Shown here: positions 8,594 through 16,211 of the stretch, one piece after another
Layout of the letters: the number at the start of each line of letters is the position of its first letter
How positions within the stretch are numbered: the first letter of the stretch is position 1
Source of the DNA: Syntrophobacterales bacterium
Lineage (GTDB): Bacteria > Desulfobacterota > Syntrophia > Syntrophales > UBA2210
Reading direction: 5' to 3'
DNA length: 43,083 bases
Assembly: GCA_021163105.1 (NCBI GenBank)
Contig: JAGGXJ010000148.1
Location: 1 to 43,083 of the forward strand
The notes under the pieces: model-generated
Databases searched by the model: none
Told to the model about the DNA's origin: nothing
What the model saw: the letters and a program-made list of their open reading frames with translations, nothing else
Program-made: the position numbers and the translations under genes

Positions 8594-8752
8594 TCAGCCT
8601 ACATTATATAAAATCTGTTTTCCATCCCTGAATTTCTCGATCACACCTTCATGTATTAACTCCATCAGGTGTACATGTGTTTCATTGAGAGCGAGAAATT
8701 TATCAAATTCGGGAAGGTCCGTTCCAAAAACATCCTGAGGGATTTGAAACAT
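8594..8752 (-). CDS. Small hypothetical protein, 52 residues
   Basis: My reading of the minus strand finds an open frame from the ATG at 8750-8752 to TGA at 8594-8596, starting MFQIPQDVFG and ending with KQILYNVG. It lies in the 260-base gap between msbA and the next glycosyltransferase. The frame is the same as that of msbA and stays open from the msbA TGA onward, so translation could also begin earlier at a non-ATG codon. The composition (amphipathic, ELIHEGVIEKF) looks protein-like and the ending resembles small winged-helix tails, but no family is recognised. It could also be the remnant of a longer gene. Confidence 0.4.
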   Translation of the reverse strand: MFQIPQDVFGTDLPEFDKFLALNETHVHLMELIHEGVIEKFRDGKQILYNVG

Positions 8753-8785
8753 CGTTTTGAGTTCTTGAAGTTTTTTAATCAGACA

Positions 8786-10519
8786 TCAGACGTTATTATT
8801 ATTTTCTTTAAACTGCATATTATACAGCTTAAAATACTCGCCTTTCTTTGCAAGGAGGCCGTCATGAGTTCCCTCTTCGATAATTTTTCCGCTAACTATC
8901 ACGATAATCCGATTCGCGTGACTTATTGTTGAAAGGCGATGGGCGATAACAAAGGTCGTTCTACCCTTCATAAGATTTTCAAGGGCCCCCTGGACTTCCA
9001 TTTCGGCTTCAGTATCAAGCGAGGAAGTGGCCTCATCAAGGATAAGTATGGGGGCATCTTTGAGAAGCGCCCTGGCTATGGAGAGTCTCTGCCTTTCACC
9101 GCCGGAGAGCCTTGCCCCCTGTTCCCCGATGATTGTTTCAAACCCCTTAGGCAGATTCTTAACAAACTGATACGCGTTGGCTGACTTTGCCGCATTTATT
9201 ATTTCTTCATCGCTCTTTTTTATATCACCATAAGCAATATTATTTCTGACGGTATCATTAAATAATATCGTCTGCTGCGTAACAATCCCTATCTGTCCCC
9301 GGAGCGATTCGATGGTGACATCACGGATATCGTGGCCGTCAATCAGTATCTCGCCCTCCGTTACATCATAAAATCTTGGTATCAAATTGACAAGGGTTGT
9401 CTTTCCGCCTCCGCTCATTCCGACAAGGGCCACCACTTCACCGGACTTTATGTCAAGGTTGATGTTTTTCAGGACAGGTTCATCATCATAACTGAAGGTA
9501 ACATTTCTGATTTCAATCCTGTCTGAAATTTGCGGTAGTTTCACCGAGTCTGTTCTGTTTTCTATGTCCGGCGTAATATCCATAATGCTGAAAACACGGA
9601 TGGCAGCCGCTATTCCCCGCTGAATCGTATTGTTGACGTTTGTAAGTCTTTTTACAGGCTCGTAGAGCATGATAAGGGCTGTAAGAAAGGAGAAAAAATT
9701 ACCCGGAGTTGAGACCCCCTGTATCACCTGGTAGCCCCCATAAAAGACAATCGCGGCGATCCCGAGACCGCCCAGAAATTCCATAAATGGAGATGACATG
9801 GCCCGTATGGAGACTGCTTTCATAAAAAACCGGAAGAGATTTTCATTCTCTTTCGCGAATCTCCTACCTTCATAATCTTCCATCCCGAAGGCTTTTACAA
9901 TTCTTGTTCCTGATATGGTTTCCTGAAGGAGACTGGTGAGGTTTCCCATGGTAACCTGTGTGCTTGTGGCCACCTTCCTCATCTTCCTGCCGAATCTGGC
10001 TATGGGATATATCGTCAGGGGGAAAACAACCATGGCAACCAGCGCCAGCTTCCAGTCACGATAAAAAATCACAAAAATAAGGCAAACCAGCGTAAACGAA
10101 TCTTTAAAAAGACTTGTCACGGCCTCTGAAACCGCTCCCTGGATGAGGTTCACATCGTTTGTAATGCGTGACATAAGTACCCCGGTGGAGTTCCTGTTGA
10201 AAAAGGAGAGAGATTGTCTCTGGATGTGATTGTAAAGGTTGCTTCTGAGATCTGTTACCACCCTCTGACCGATAAAACTCATCAGGACGGTCTGGCCATA
10301 GCTGCACGCGCCTTTGATAAAGTATATTGCGATGATTGCTATTGGTATCCACTTCAGCATGGAGGCATTTTTATTTAGAAATATTCCATCCAGAGCGGGC
10401 TTAACGAGGAAAGCAAGCGAGGAAGTAGTGGCGCCGACAACAAGCATGCACAACATCGCCAAGATAAACTTCGGAATATGCGGTTTTGACAGTTTTAAGA
10501 TGCGTTTGAATATGTCCAT
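8786..10519 (-). CDS. msbA: Lipid A export ABC transporter, permease/ATPase MsbA
   Basis: The 577-residue product is a half-size exporter with an N-terminal six-helix membrane domain (about residues 15-310) and a C-terminal ATPase domain. The ATPase shows Walker A GMSGGGKTT at 367-375, Q-loop TQQ near 414, signature LSGGERQ at 471-477, Walker B ILILDEATSS at 491-500 and the H-loop histidine of IAHRLS near 527. Length and layout match MsbA (about 580 residues), which flips core-lipid A across the inner membrane. The location between lipid A/core synthesis genes and outer-core transferases supports that role over other exporters. The ATG at 10517-10519 is preceded by the 145-base palindromic element at 10540-10684. 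Confidence 0.93.
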   Translation of the reverse strand: MDIFKRILKLSKPHIPKFILAMLCMLVVGATTSSLAFLVKPALDGIFLNKNASMLKWIPIAIIAIYFIKGACSYGQTVLMSFIGQRVVTDLRSNLYNHIQRQSLSFFNRNSTGVLMSRITNDVNLIQGAVSEAVTSLFKDSFTLVCLIFVIFYRDWKLALVAMVVFPLTIYPIARFGRKMRKVATSTQVTMGNLTSLLQETISGTRIVKAFGMEDYEGRRFAKENENLFRFFMKAVSIRAMSSPFMEFLGGLGIAAIVFYGGYQVIQGVSTPGNFFSFLTALIMLYEPVKRLTNVNNTIQRGIAAAIRVFSIMDITPDIENRTDSVKLPQISDRIEIRNVTFSYDDEPVLKNINLDIKSGEVVALVGMSGGGKTTLVNLIPRFYDVTEGEILIDGHDIRDVTIESLRGQIGIVTQQTILFNDTVRNNIAYGDIKKSDEEIINAAKSANAYQFVKNLPKGFETIIGEQGARLSGGERQRLSIARALLKDAPILILDEATSSLDTEAEMEVQGALENLMKGRTTFVIAHRLSTISHANRIIVIVSGKIIEEGTHDGLLAKKGEYFKLYNMQFKENNNNV

Positions 10520-10539
10520 AGTATTATGCAGGTTTAAGG

Positions 10540-10684
10540 TTGATGCACCCGCAAAAAGTCTTTAAATGTGTCATTTCGAACGAATGTGAGAAATCTTTAC
10601 GATGTAACATTCTAAAAATACAAGATTTCTCCCTGTGGTCGAAATGACAGATCCGTTGCGGTTGACTTTTGACGAGTCCATCAA
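10540..10684. repeat. Nested palindromic intergenic element, copy A
   Basis: The outer arms at 10540-10560 (TTGATGCACC...) and 10664-10684 (...GTCCATCAA) are 21-base imperfect inverted repeats. Inside them, 10570-10648 holds a second inverted repeat: GTCATTTCGA...AGAAATCTT on the left and AAGATTTCT...TCGAAATGAC on the right. The inner part is shared, in the opposite orientation, with the element at 38037-38115; its right arm matches that copy's left arm at nearly every base. It fills the gap between the Trm112-like gene and msbA and could affect transcript stability or termination. Confidence 0.8.
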
Positions 10685-10701
10685 GGTTCAATTATTGATT
10701 A

Positions 10702-10872
10702 CTAGTTTGTACAAATGGCTTCGTCTATAAGCATGACGGGGATTCCATCCCTGATTTTATACATCAGCTTACACTTATCACATATAAGGCCACTTTCATC
10801 TTTGTTTAAGCGAATATCTCCTTTGCACTTCGGGCATGCCAGGATCTCCAGCAATTCTCTTTCTATCTCCAT
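10702..10872 (-). CDS. Trm112-family zinc-ribbon protein (YcaR-like)
   Basis: The 56-residue product has CPKCKGDIRL and CDKCKLMYKI, two CxxC pairs that form the zinc ribbon of the Trm112/UPF0434 (YcaR) family, ending in the conserved GIPVMLIDEA tail. The ATG at 10870-10872 is chosen because AAGGAG lies six bases ahead; an upstream GTG would add six residues. In enterobacteria the homologue ycaR lies between lpxK and kdsB, and here too it sits in the lipid A cluster next to msbA. Its molecular role in bacteria is not settled; Trm112 in eukaryotes and archaea activates methyltransferases. Confidence 0.9.
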   Translation of the reverse strand: MEIERELLEILACPKCKGDIRLNKDESGLICDKCKLMYKIRDGIPVMLIDEAICTN

Positions 10873-10948
10873 TGATCGCTCCTTTTTCACGCGTCACACG
10901 GCTCCTATATCACTCACCGGTCTTTATGTAAAATTCTTCCCTGAGGGA

Positions 10949-11545
10949 CTAAAAGAATACTGAATATCCGATCGTTCCAAAATAGGTGTTGATGCCTCCG
11001 TTGGGTTTCTCTAAACCGGCGTTTGAAAGATGTCTTGCCCCGCATCCCAGGTTAACGGCGGATTTATCCGTCACAAAGACCGAGATACCCAGGCCAATCG
11101 TACTGGAGAAAACAAAACCTCTGGCCTGACTCTCCGTATTGACAGTGACCCAATGCGGACCGACGGATGCCATGAAATAGGCCGACAGGCTGTTCGTTAT
11201 GTGGTGCATATATTTTAGTCCGGCGCCGACACCAAATTCCACATCTGTTTCGGGTCTTGTTACCGGATTTATCTGAGGTTCGATGTAGAAGGAAATTATA
11301 TTTTTACAATCTTCTTGTTGTTCCGATGGGAATTCTTTCAAACTGAAGCCGATATGCCATATCATCAGCACCGGTTCATATTTTCCCTCTTCCACATTTC
11401 CCGTTCCATAACCTATGAGGAATCCTGATTCTGTTACAGGACAACAGGTGCCACCGGACGTGGCACCGGCGTTATCAGGAGTTGCAAGAACCGCAAAGAT
11501 AATCAGTGCTATCGATATTCCTTCTAAAAACTTTCCGGAGTTCAT
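10949..11545 (-). CDS. pagL: PagL-type lipid A 3-O-deacylase
   Basis: The 198-residue product has an N-terminal hydrophobic signal (FLEGISIALIIFAVLATP) and then alternating beta-strand sequence ending in a terminal Phe (GYSVFF), typical of a small outer-membrane beta-barrel. Near the C-terminus ARHLSNAGL followed by KPNGGIN matches the PagL active site, where His and Ser form part of a catalytic triad with a later acidic residue. PagL removes the 3-O acyl chain of lipid A in the outer membrane and alters immune recognition and permeability. The ATG overlaps the stop of waaC as ATGA and has AAAGGA ahead. Being co-transcribed with core and lipid A genes suggests constitutive remodelling here, unlike the PhoP-induced Salmonella gene. 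The third catalytic residue was not pinned down. Confidence 0.75.
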   Translation of the reverse strand: MNSGKFLEGISIALIIFAVLATPDNAGATSGGTCCPVTESGFLIGYGTGNVEEGKYEPVLMIWHIGFSLKEFPSEQQEDCKNIISFYIEPQINPVTRPETDVEFGVGAGLKYMHHITNSLSAYFMASVGPHWVTVNTESQARGFVFSSTIGLGISVFVTDKSAVNLGCGARHLSNAGLEKPNGGINTYFGTIGYSVFF

Positions 11546-12585
11546 GAGAGATCCTTTCGCACTTTGTCTGCTACAGCCTGGAATACATCTTCAACAGAGA
11601 TTTCCTTCATACACCTTTTTGTCTCACACTTTTTTAAGAAACAGGGACTGCATGGCAGACCCCTGCGAATAACTGTATGACCCTCACCGTATGGTCCCGT
11701 TCGCGCGGGATCCGTGGGCCCGAAAAGGGCCACTGTCGGTGTGCCCACAGCCGCCGACACATGCATGGGCCCCGAGTCTGTTGTAATGAGAAGGTCCGAT
11801 AATTTGTACAGATACGCCAGATCTCTGAGAGTTGTTCTGCCCGCGAGATCCGCGGATGGATATTTCATAAATGATCGGATACGTTCCACCGTCTTCCGGT
11901 TACGCCCCCCTGTAAAAACAATCTTCATCTTCAATTCTCTCGTTATCCTGTCGCACAACCGGGCGAATTTGTTATTCTCCCACAGCTTTGTATCCCAGAA
12001 CGCCACAGGGTTCACCGAAACGAATGAGTCCTCCATGCTGATTTCGCTTTCTTTTAGAAGGTTATCGACCCTGTTTCGATTTTCCTCTCCAATATGGATG
12101 GTAAACTCAGGTTTTTCAATATCCGCTCCAAGGTGGCGTGGAAGATCCAGATAGCGATCCACGGCATGCTTGTTCATATCCTCATAAATTTTCTCACTCA
12201 GAAAAAAGCCGGATAGTTCCTGCATACTGTCATATCCAAGTTTCCGTCTGCCTCCACTCAGCAAAACAACAAGGGAACTCTTCAATAAACCGTGAAAATC
12301 GACGACAAGGTCATATCTTCTGTCTCTGAGGGTAGCGACAAATGATGCCATCTCATCAATCGTTTTCCTCACCTCGCGCAGTCTCTTGAGATTTTTCAGC
12401 CAGCTTTTTCTGCGGGAGATAATAACCCTGTCGAGACGGGGATGTCCCTCTATGATATCCGAAGAATCCTCCTCTATCACCCATGTGATATGGGCATCGG
12501 GGTAAAGTTTTCTAAGCGCTTCGAGCGATGGCAATATATGAATCACATCACCTATGGCGCTCAGCTTTACTATAAGGATATTCAA
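11542..12585 (-). CDS. waaC: LPS heptosyltransferase I (WaaC-like, GT9)
   Basis: The product (about 347 residues) starts LNILIVKLSAIGDVIHILPS, nearly the same layout as WaaC (MRVLIVKTSSMGDVLHTLPA), with the catalytic Asp in GDV. The C-terminal half has LLITTDSGPMHVSAAVGTPT and ALFGPTDPARTGPYG, the ADP-heptose site. It adds the first L-glycero-D-manno-heptose to Kdo of the inner core. A TTG at 12583-12585 overlaps the gmhB stop as TTGA and gives the family-typical start; an in-frame ATG at 12607-12609 (eight residues more, 28-base overlap) is the alternative. Its stop overlaps pagL as ATGA. A Cys-rich tail (CSPCFLKKC...C) is shared with the other GT9 enzymes of the window. Confidence 0.85.
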   Translation of the reverse strand: MNILIVKLSAIGDVIHILPSLEALRKLYPDAHITWVIEEDSSDIIEGHPRLDRVIISRRKSWLKNLKRLREVRKTIDEMASFVATLRDRRYDLVVDFHGLLKSSLVVLLSGGRRKLGYDSMQELSGFFLSEKIYEDMNKHAVDRYLDLPRHLGADIEKPEFTIHIGEENRNRVDNLLKESEISMEDSFVSVNPVAFWDTKLWENNKFARLCDRITRELKMKIVFTGGRNRKTVERIRSFMKYPSADLAGRTTLRDLAYLYKLSDLLITTDSGPMHVSAAVGTPTVALFGPTDPARTGPYGEGHTVIRRGLPCSPCFLKKCETKRCMKEISVEDVFQAVADKVRKDLS

Positions 12586-13148
12586 TTTTTCATGTCCTTC
12601 ATTATCCATTCCGTCGCATCGAGGATATCCCGGGCGATACAGGCCGCTTTTATATCGGAAGCCTTTACCTTTTTCCCATAGCCTGTTCTTACAAGTATCC
12701 CTCCAGCTCCGACATTATTCGCGAGTTCTATATCCTTCGCCATATCGCCCACCACATAGGAACCGGGCAGGTCAATGTCAAGTTCTTCAGACGCCTTTAT
12801 AAGCATTCCCGGAGCTGGTTTTCTGCAGTCGCATGATATCCGGTATTTGCCGATTCCCTCTGTCGGATGATGGGGGCAATAGTAAAACCTGTCAATAAAC
12901 GCACCCTGTGCCCGGAATAATTCATTTGTTCTTGCATGGACGGCGTTCACAAAATCTTCATCGAAGAAACCTCTCGCTACACCCGACTGGTTTGTGACCA
13001 CCACCACCTTCATTCCCGCCTCATTTATCATCCGCACGGCATCAAATGCCGCTGGGAATATCCTCAATTGCTCCAGATTGCCAAGGTAGCCAACCTCTTC
13101 ATTGATTGTTCCGTCCCTGTCCAGAAAGACAGCCCTGTTTTTTTTCAT
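12582..13148 (-). CDS. gmhB: D-glycero-D-manno-heptose 1,7-bisphosphate 7-phosphatase
   Basis: The 188-residue product is a HAD phosphatase with FLDRDGTIN (nucleophile Asp and general acid Asp) at residues 8-16, VVTNQSG near 50, RKPAPGM near 110 and VVGDMAKDIELA near 137. The metal-binding cysteines of GmhB are present as YYCPHHP...CDCRKP, forming the zinc loop that distinguishes it from HisB. It removes the 7-phosphate of heptose bisphosphate on the way to ADP-heptose. It is coupled by ATGA to waaF and overlaps the waaC start, so it is made together with the transferases that use its pathway's product. The kinase partner is at 26560; gmhA, the adenylyltransferase and the epimerase are not in the window. 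Confidence 0.92.
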   Translation of the reverse strand: MKKNRAVFLDRDGTINEEVGYLGNLEQLRIFPAAFDAVRMINEAGMKVVVVTNQSGVARGFFDEDFVNAVHARTNELFRAQGAFIDRFYYCPHHPTEGIGKYRISCDCRKPAPGMLIKASEELDIDLPGSYVVGDMAKDIELANNVGAGGILVRTGYGKKVKASDIKAACIARDILDATEWIMKDMKN

Positions 13149-14212
13149 TGTTCTATATCCAGAATATTTTTTGCGGCATCATATACATCATCCACCCCTA
13201 TCAGATCCATACATCTGAAATCGGTCGGACATACCTCTTTGAGACAGGGACTGCAGGAAACACCCTTGTAAATAACGACACTTTTCCTGCCTGCCGGAGA
13301 TGTTGTCGCGGGATTTGTCGACCCGAATATGGCGACGAGAGGGATATCCAAAGCTCCAGCAAGGTGCATCAGCCCTGAATCGTTCGATATAAAGAGATTA
13401 CACTCGTTTATCAGTCCCGTCACCTCTTTAAGATCTGTCTCGCCGGCAAGATTGACCATTGCGTTTTTCGAATATCGTTGGACCTGGTCTGTTTTCTCTC
13501 TGTCTCCGGCACTTCCGAAAAGGATAATCCTGGCTGAAAATTCATCCGCGAGTCTGTCTGCCACGGCTGCGAATCTTTCCGGGAACCACATCTTGGCAGG
13601 TCCGTAACTGGCCCCCGGCGCGATGCCTATCAGGGTGTCTCTTTCTTTAATATTATGTTCGGTAAGGATCTTTCTTGCAGACATGGAATAATCATTACCG
13701 GGCACTATATTAATATCTCTTCCTGATGTTCTAAATCCCAGCGCCTCGACCATCTCCAGATAATAACCAATCTGGTGAATCTTTCTTGTCGCCCGTGTTC
13801 TCTTAACCGAATGGGTCAGAAGAAGCCCCCTGCAGTCAGAGTTATACCCGGCCCTCAGGGGTATTCGCGCGAGCCACGCGATAATAGCTGCCTCTATGGC
13901 ATTTTGGAGAAGAACAGTCAGATCGAAATTCTCTTCCCTCAGTTGCGCGGCAAGCCGTATTTTCCCACCTGTTCCATCATGTATGCCGGGACTCTGAAAT
14001 ACAATGACATCGTCAACATCCGGGCAGGCCCTGTAGAGTTGTGCTACCCAGGGCTTTGCCAGTACGGTTATCCTTGCGTGGGGGAAAGTATGTCTGACAG
14101 ACGACACAGCCGGGAGACTCATAATAACATCACCGATCCAGTTGGTTCCTCTCACCAGTATATTTTTGATTTCTTCAGGGGAGAGTTCCTTCGATTTTCT
14201 TGCCTTCAGCAT
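13145..14212 (-). CDS. waaF: LPS heptosyltransferase II (WaaF-like, GT9)
   Basis: The 355-residue product begins after a short lead with NILVRGTNWIGDVIMSLPAV, the exact N-terminal signature of WaaF (RGxNWIGDxxMSxP). It then has IGIAPGASYGPAKMWFPERF, the well-known WaaF PGA.fGPAK.WP segment, and LFISNDSGLMHLAGALDIPL followed by AIFGSTNPATTSP. It adds the second heptose of the LPS inner core from ADP-heptose. The C-terminal CSPCLKEVC...C cluster occurs in all three GT9 enzymes here. The gene is 19 bases downstream of lpxL and its stop overlaps gmhB as ATGA. Confidence 0.93.
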   Translation of the reverse strand: MLKARKSKELSPEEIKNILVRGTNWIGDVIMSLPAVSSVRHTFPHARITVLAKPWVAQLYRACPDVDDVIVFQSPGIHDGTGGKIRLAAQLREENFDLTVLLQNAIEAAIIAWLARIPLRAGYNSDCRGLLLTHSVKRTRATRKIHQIGYYLEMVEALGFRTSGRDINIVPGNDYSMSARKILTEHNIKERDTLIGIAPGASYGPAKMWFPERFAAVADRLADEFSARIILFGSAGDREKTDQVQRYSKNAMVNLAGETDLKEVTGLINECNLFISNDSGLMHLAGALDIPLVAIFGSTNPATTSPAGRKSVVIYKGVSCSPCLKEVCPTDFRCMDLIGVDDVYDAAKNILDIEQ

Positions 14213-14231
14213 ATTAAATCACTCTCCAAAC

Positions 14232-15113
14232 CTATAAGACCTGAGCTTTCTTGGTCTTCCAGCGCTGGTGAAGCCAGAACCACTGTTCGGGATGTTTTCT
14301 CACGATGTCTTCAACAATATTCGTAAATCTTTGAGTGTTTTCAAGGATATCCCTGTCATAATCGCCGGTTCTTGAAATCTCGATTTCCGGCCCGATAGCA
14401 AACCGGTATTTCCCGTTCTCCATTCTGAATATAAAACCTGGCAGAACGGGCGCCCCTGTCTGGAGCGCGAGAGAGGCAAGGCCCTTGGTGGTTGATGCCG
14501 GTCTTCCGAAAAAATCCACGAATACACCTTCCCGCCATGAAACATTCTGATCTATCAGAATGCCTACATTCTCATTTTTTCCAAGAACTTGGATTATTCT
14601 CCTGGCGGCGCCTCCCTTGGGGATAAGCTTGTTGCCTGCATGACTCCTTACCCTATCAACAATATTCCCTATGACAGGATTGTCCAGTGCCCGGTATACA
14701 ATATTTACCGGCTGGCAGCGGAGGGCAAAAGCAGCCACCATTATTTCCCAGTTTCCGAAATGCCCGGTAAAGAAAAGAATCCCCTTATTCTTTTTGTGAG
14801 CTCTCAGATAGTTCTCCATCCCCTCAAACTCCAGCCAGTTAGATATATTCTCCCTTGTCATGGAAAGAATATCGAAAAACTCGGCGGCAACTATTCCCAG
14901 GTTCTTATAGCAATCTCTGCCGATTTTTGTCACTTCGAGCATATCTTTTTCCGGGAACGCACGCGTGAGATTATGCAGGACGATCAATCTGTTTTTCTCG
15001 GAAAACTGGTAAAACAGAATCATCAGGGTTTTGAACAGGATTCTTCTTATATTTAGGGGGATGACCCTGAATATAAGAAAGACGATTTTTGCTGTCCGTG
15101 TCTCTTTTTTCAT
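14232..15113 (-). CDS. lpxL: Lipid A acyltransferase, LpxL/HtrB family
   Basis: The 293-residue product has an N-terminal membrane segment (AKIVFLIFRVIPLNIRR) and the acyltransferase motif GHFGNWE at residues 117-123, where His and Glu are the HX4D/E catalytic pair. Later LIDQNV and FFGRPASTTKGLASLAL match the LpxL/LpxM/LpxP family, and the tail WFWLHQRWKT is characteristic. It adds a secondary acyl chain to the lipid A precursor at the inner membrane; whether it is first (LpxL) or second (LpxM) acting cannot be told. The ATG overlaps the lpxK stop as ATGA. Length is near the usual 300 residues. Confidence 0.9.
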   Translation of the reverse strand: MKKETRTAKIVFLIFRVIPLNIRRILFKTLMILFYQFSEKNRLIVLHNLTRAFPEKDMLEVTKIGRDCYKNLGIVAAEFFDILSMTRENISNWLEFEGMENYLRAHKKNKGILFFTGHFGNWEIMVAAFALRCQPVNIVYRALDNPVIGNIVDRVRSHAGNKLIPKGGAARRIIQVLGKNENVGILIDQNVSWREGVFVDFFGRPASTTKGLASLALQTGAPVLPGFIFRMENGKYRFAIGPEIEISRTGDYDRDILENTQRFTNIVEDIVRKHPEQWFWLHQRWKTKKAQVL

Positions 15114-16198
15114 GTTTCTAACCGTGTAAGAATATATTCCTTAAAGTTCAGACTGGAGGGGGTTATCTCCATCTCCATTTTCAGCCGGTAAACATCCCGG
15201 AAGAAATCGGGGAACTTAATCAATTTAATCCCGTCTTTCTCCGTAGTCAGTATAAGCTCCGCGCGGGAATCACGACAGGCCTCCAGGATATGTTCAATGT
15301 CCCCTCCGGTGTACACATGATGATCCGGGAACGGTATAAAGGCAGTAATCTCTCCACAGAGAGGCCCCAGTATATTTCTGAAACTGTCGGGGTTGGCTAT
15401 GCCTGAAAACGCGCATATCCTTTTCCCTTTGAGATATTCAAGTGGGAGAATATCCTGCGCTTCGCCTCCGATAAGTCCCCTTGCTCTTCGATAACCCCTG
15501 AAGGTCGGAAGCTGAGGGATTTCAACTGCGGGCATATTGTCCGCTGCCGGATCCGCGCTTCCCTCTGTGGATGTAAATATTATGGCATCGGCCCTTTGCA
15601 AACCTTTTTGCGGTTCACGCAGACCTCCTCTCGGAAGCATGAACCCGTTCCCGAACGGGTTTTCGCTGTCCAGCAAAACGATATCGATATCTCTGGAAAG
15701 ACGGCGGTGCTGAAACGCGTCATCAAGTATAAGAACATCAGCGCCGAAACGCTCGACAGCCAGTTCTCCGGCAGGAAATCTTTCCTTCCCGATAATGACG
15801 GGAACCCCTTTCAGACTGTTTGCGATCAGCACCGGTTCATCGCCCGCCTCGTTCGCCCCCATTAATATGTCATGACCGTCCGATACCACGCCTGTGTGTC
15901 TTTCCTTTTTGCCCCCGTAGCCCCTGCTCAGTATAGCCGGTCTGTACCCATGTTCCTTAAGCATACCGGCCAGCATGATTACCACGGGTGTCTTCCCGGT
16001 TCCTCCGACAATTATATTTCCCACGCTGATAACCCTGCATTTCATGCTCTGTGCATGGAATATGCCTGCATCATAGAAATGATTACGAAGAATTACAGCA
16101 CCACGGTACATGAAGGAAGCGATAAGAAGAGGGGAAAACCGCAACAGTTTTCTGTCATCACGCAATATCCTGGAAGCAACATTTTTCAGTTTCAACAT
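15110..16198 (-). CDS. lpxK: Tetraacyldisaccharide 4'-kinase LpxK
   Basis: The 362-residue product has an N-terminal membrane-associated helix (LRFSPLLIASFMYRG), the Walker A-type loop VGNIIVGGTGKTPV (GGTGKT at 65-70), then LSRGYGG, and LILDDAFQHRRL, in which the Asp residues of the DDxFQH motif are catalytic. These are the diagnostic LpxK motifs. The enzyme phosphorylates the 4' position of the lipid A disaccharide to give lipid IVA, directly following LpxB in the pathway, whose gene lies 13 bases upstream. The start ATG is at 16196-16198. Confidence 0.94.
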   Translation of the reverse strand: MLKLKNVASRILRDDRKLLRFSPLLIASFMYRGAVILRNHFYDAGIFHAQSMKCRVISVGNIIVGGTGKTPVVIMLAGMLKEHGYRPAILSRGYGGKKERHTGVVSDGHDILMGANEAGDEPVLIANSLKGVPVIIGKERFPAGELAVERFGADVLILDDAFQHRRLSRDIDIVLLDSENPFGNGFMLPRGGLREPQKGLQRADAIIFTSTEGSADPAADNMPAVEIPQLPTFRGYRRARGLIGGEAQDILPLEYLKGKRICAFSGIANPDSFRNILGPLCGEITAFIPFPDHHVYTGGDIEHILEACRDSRAELILTTEKDGIKLIKFPDFFRDVYRLKMEMEITPSSLNFKEYILTRLET

Positions 16199-16211
16199 AT
16201 TTGGTCACTAC

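Noticed and set aside
8786-8788. Selenocysteine or read-through at the msbA TGA
   Set aside because: MsbA is complete at its usual length, and no Sec-insertion hairpin or redox motif is evident.
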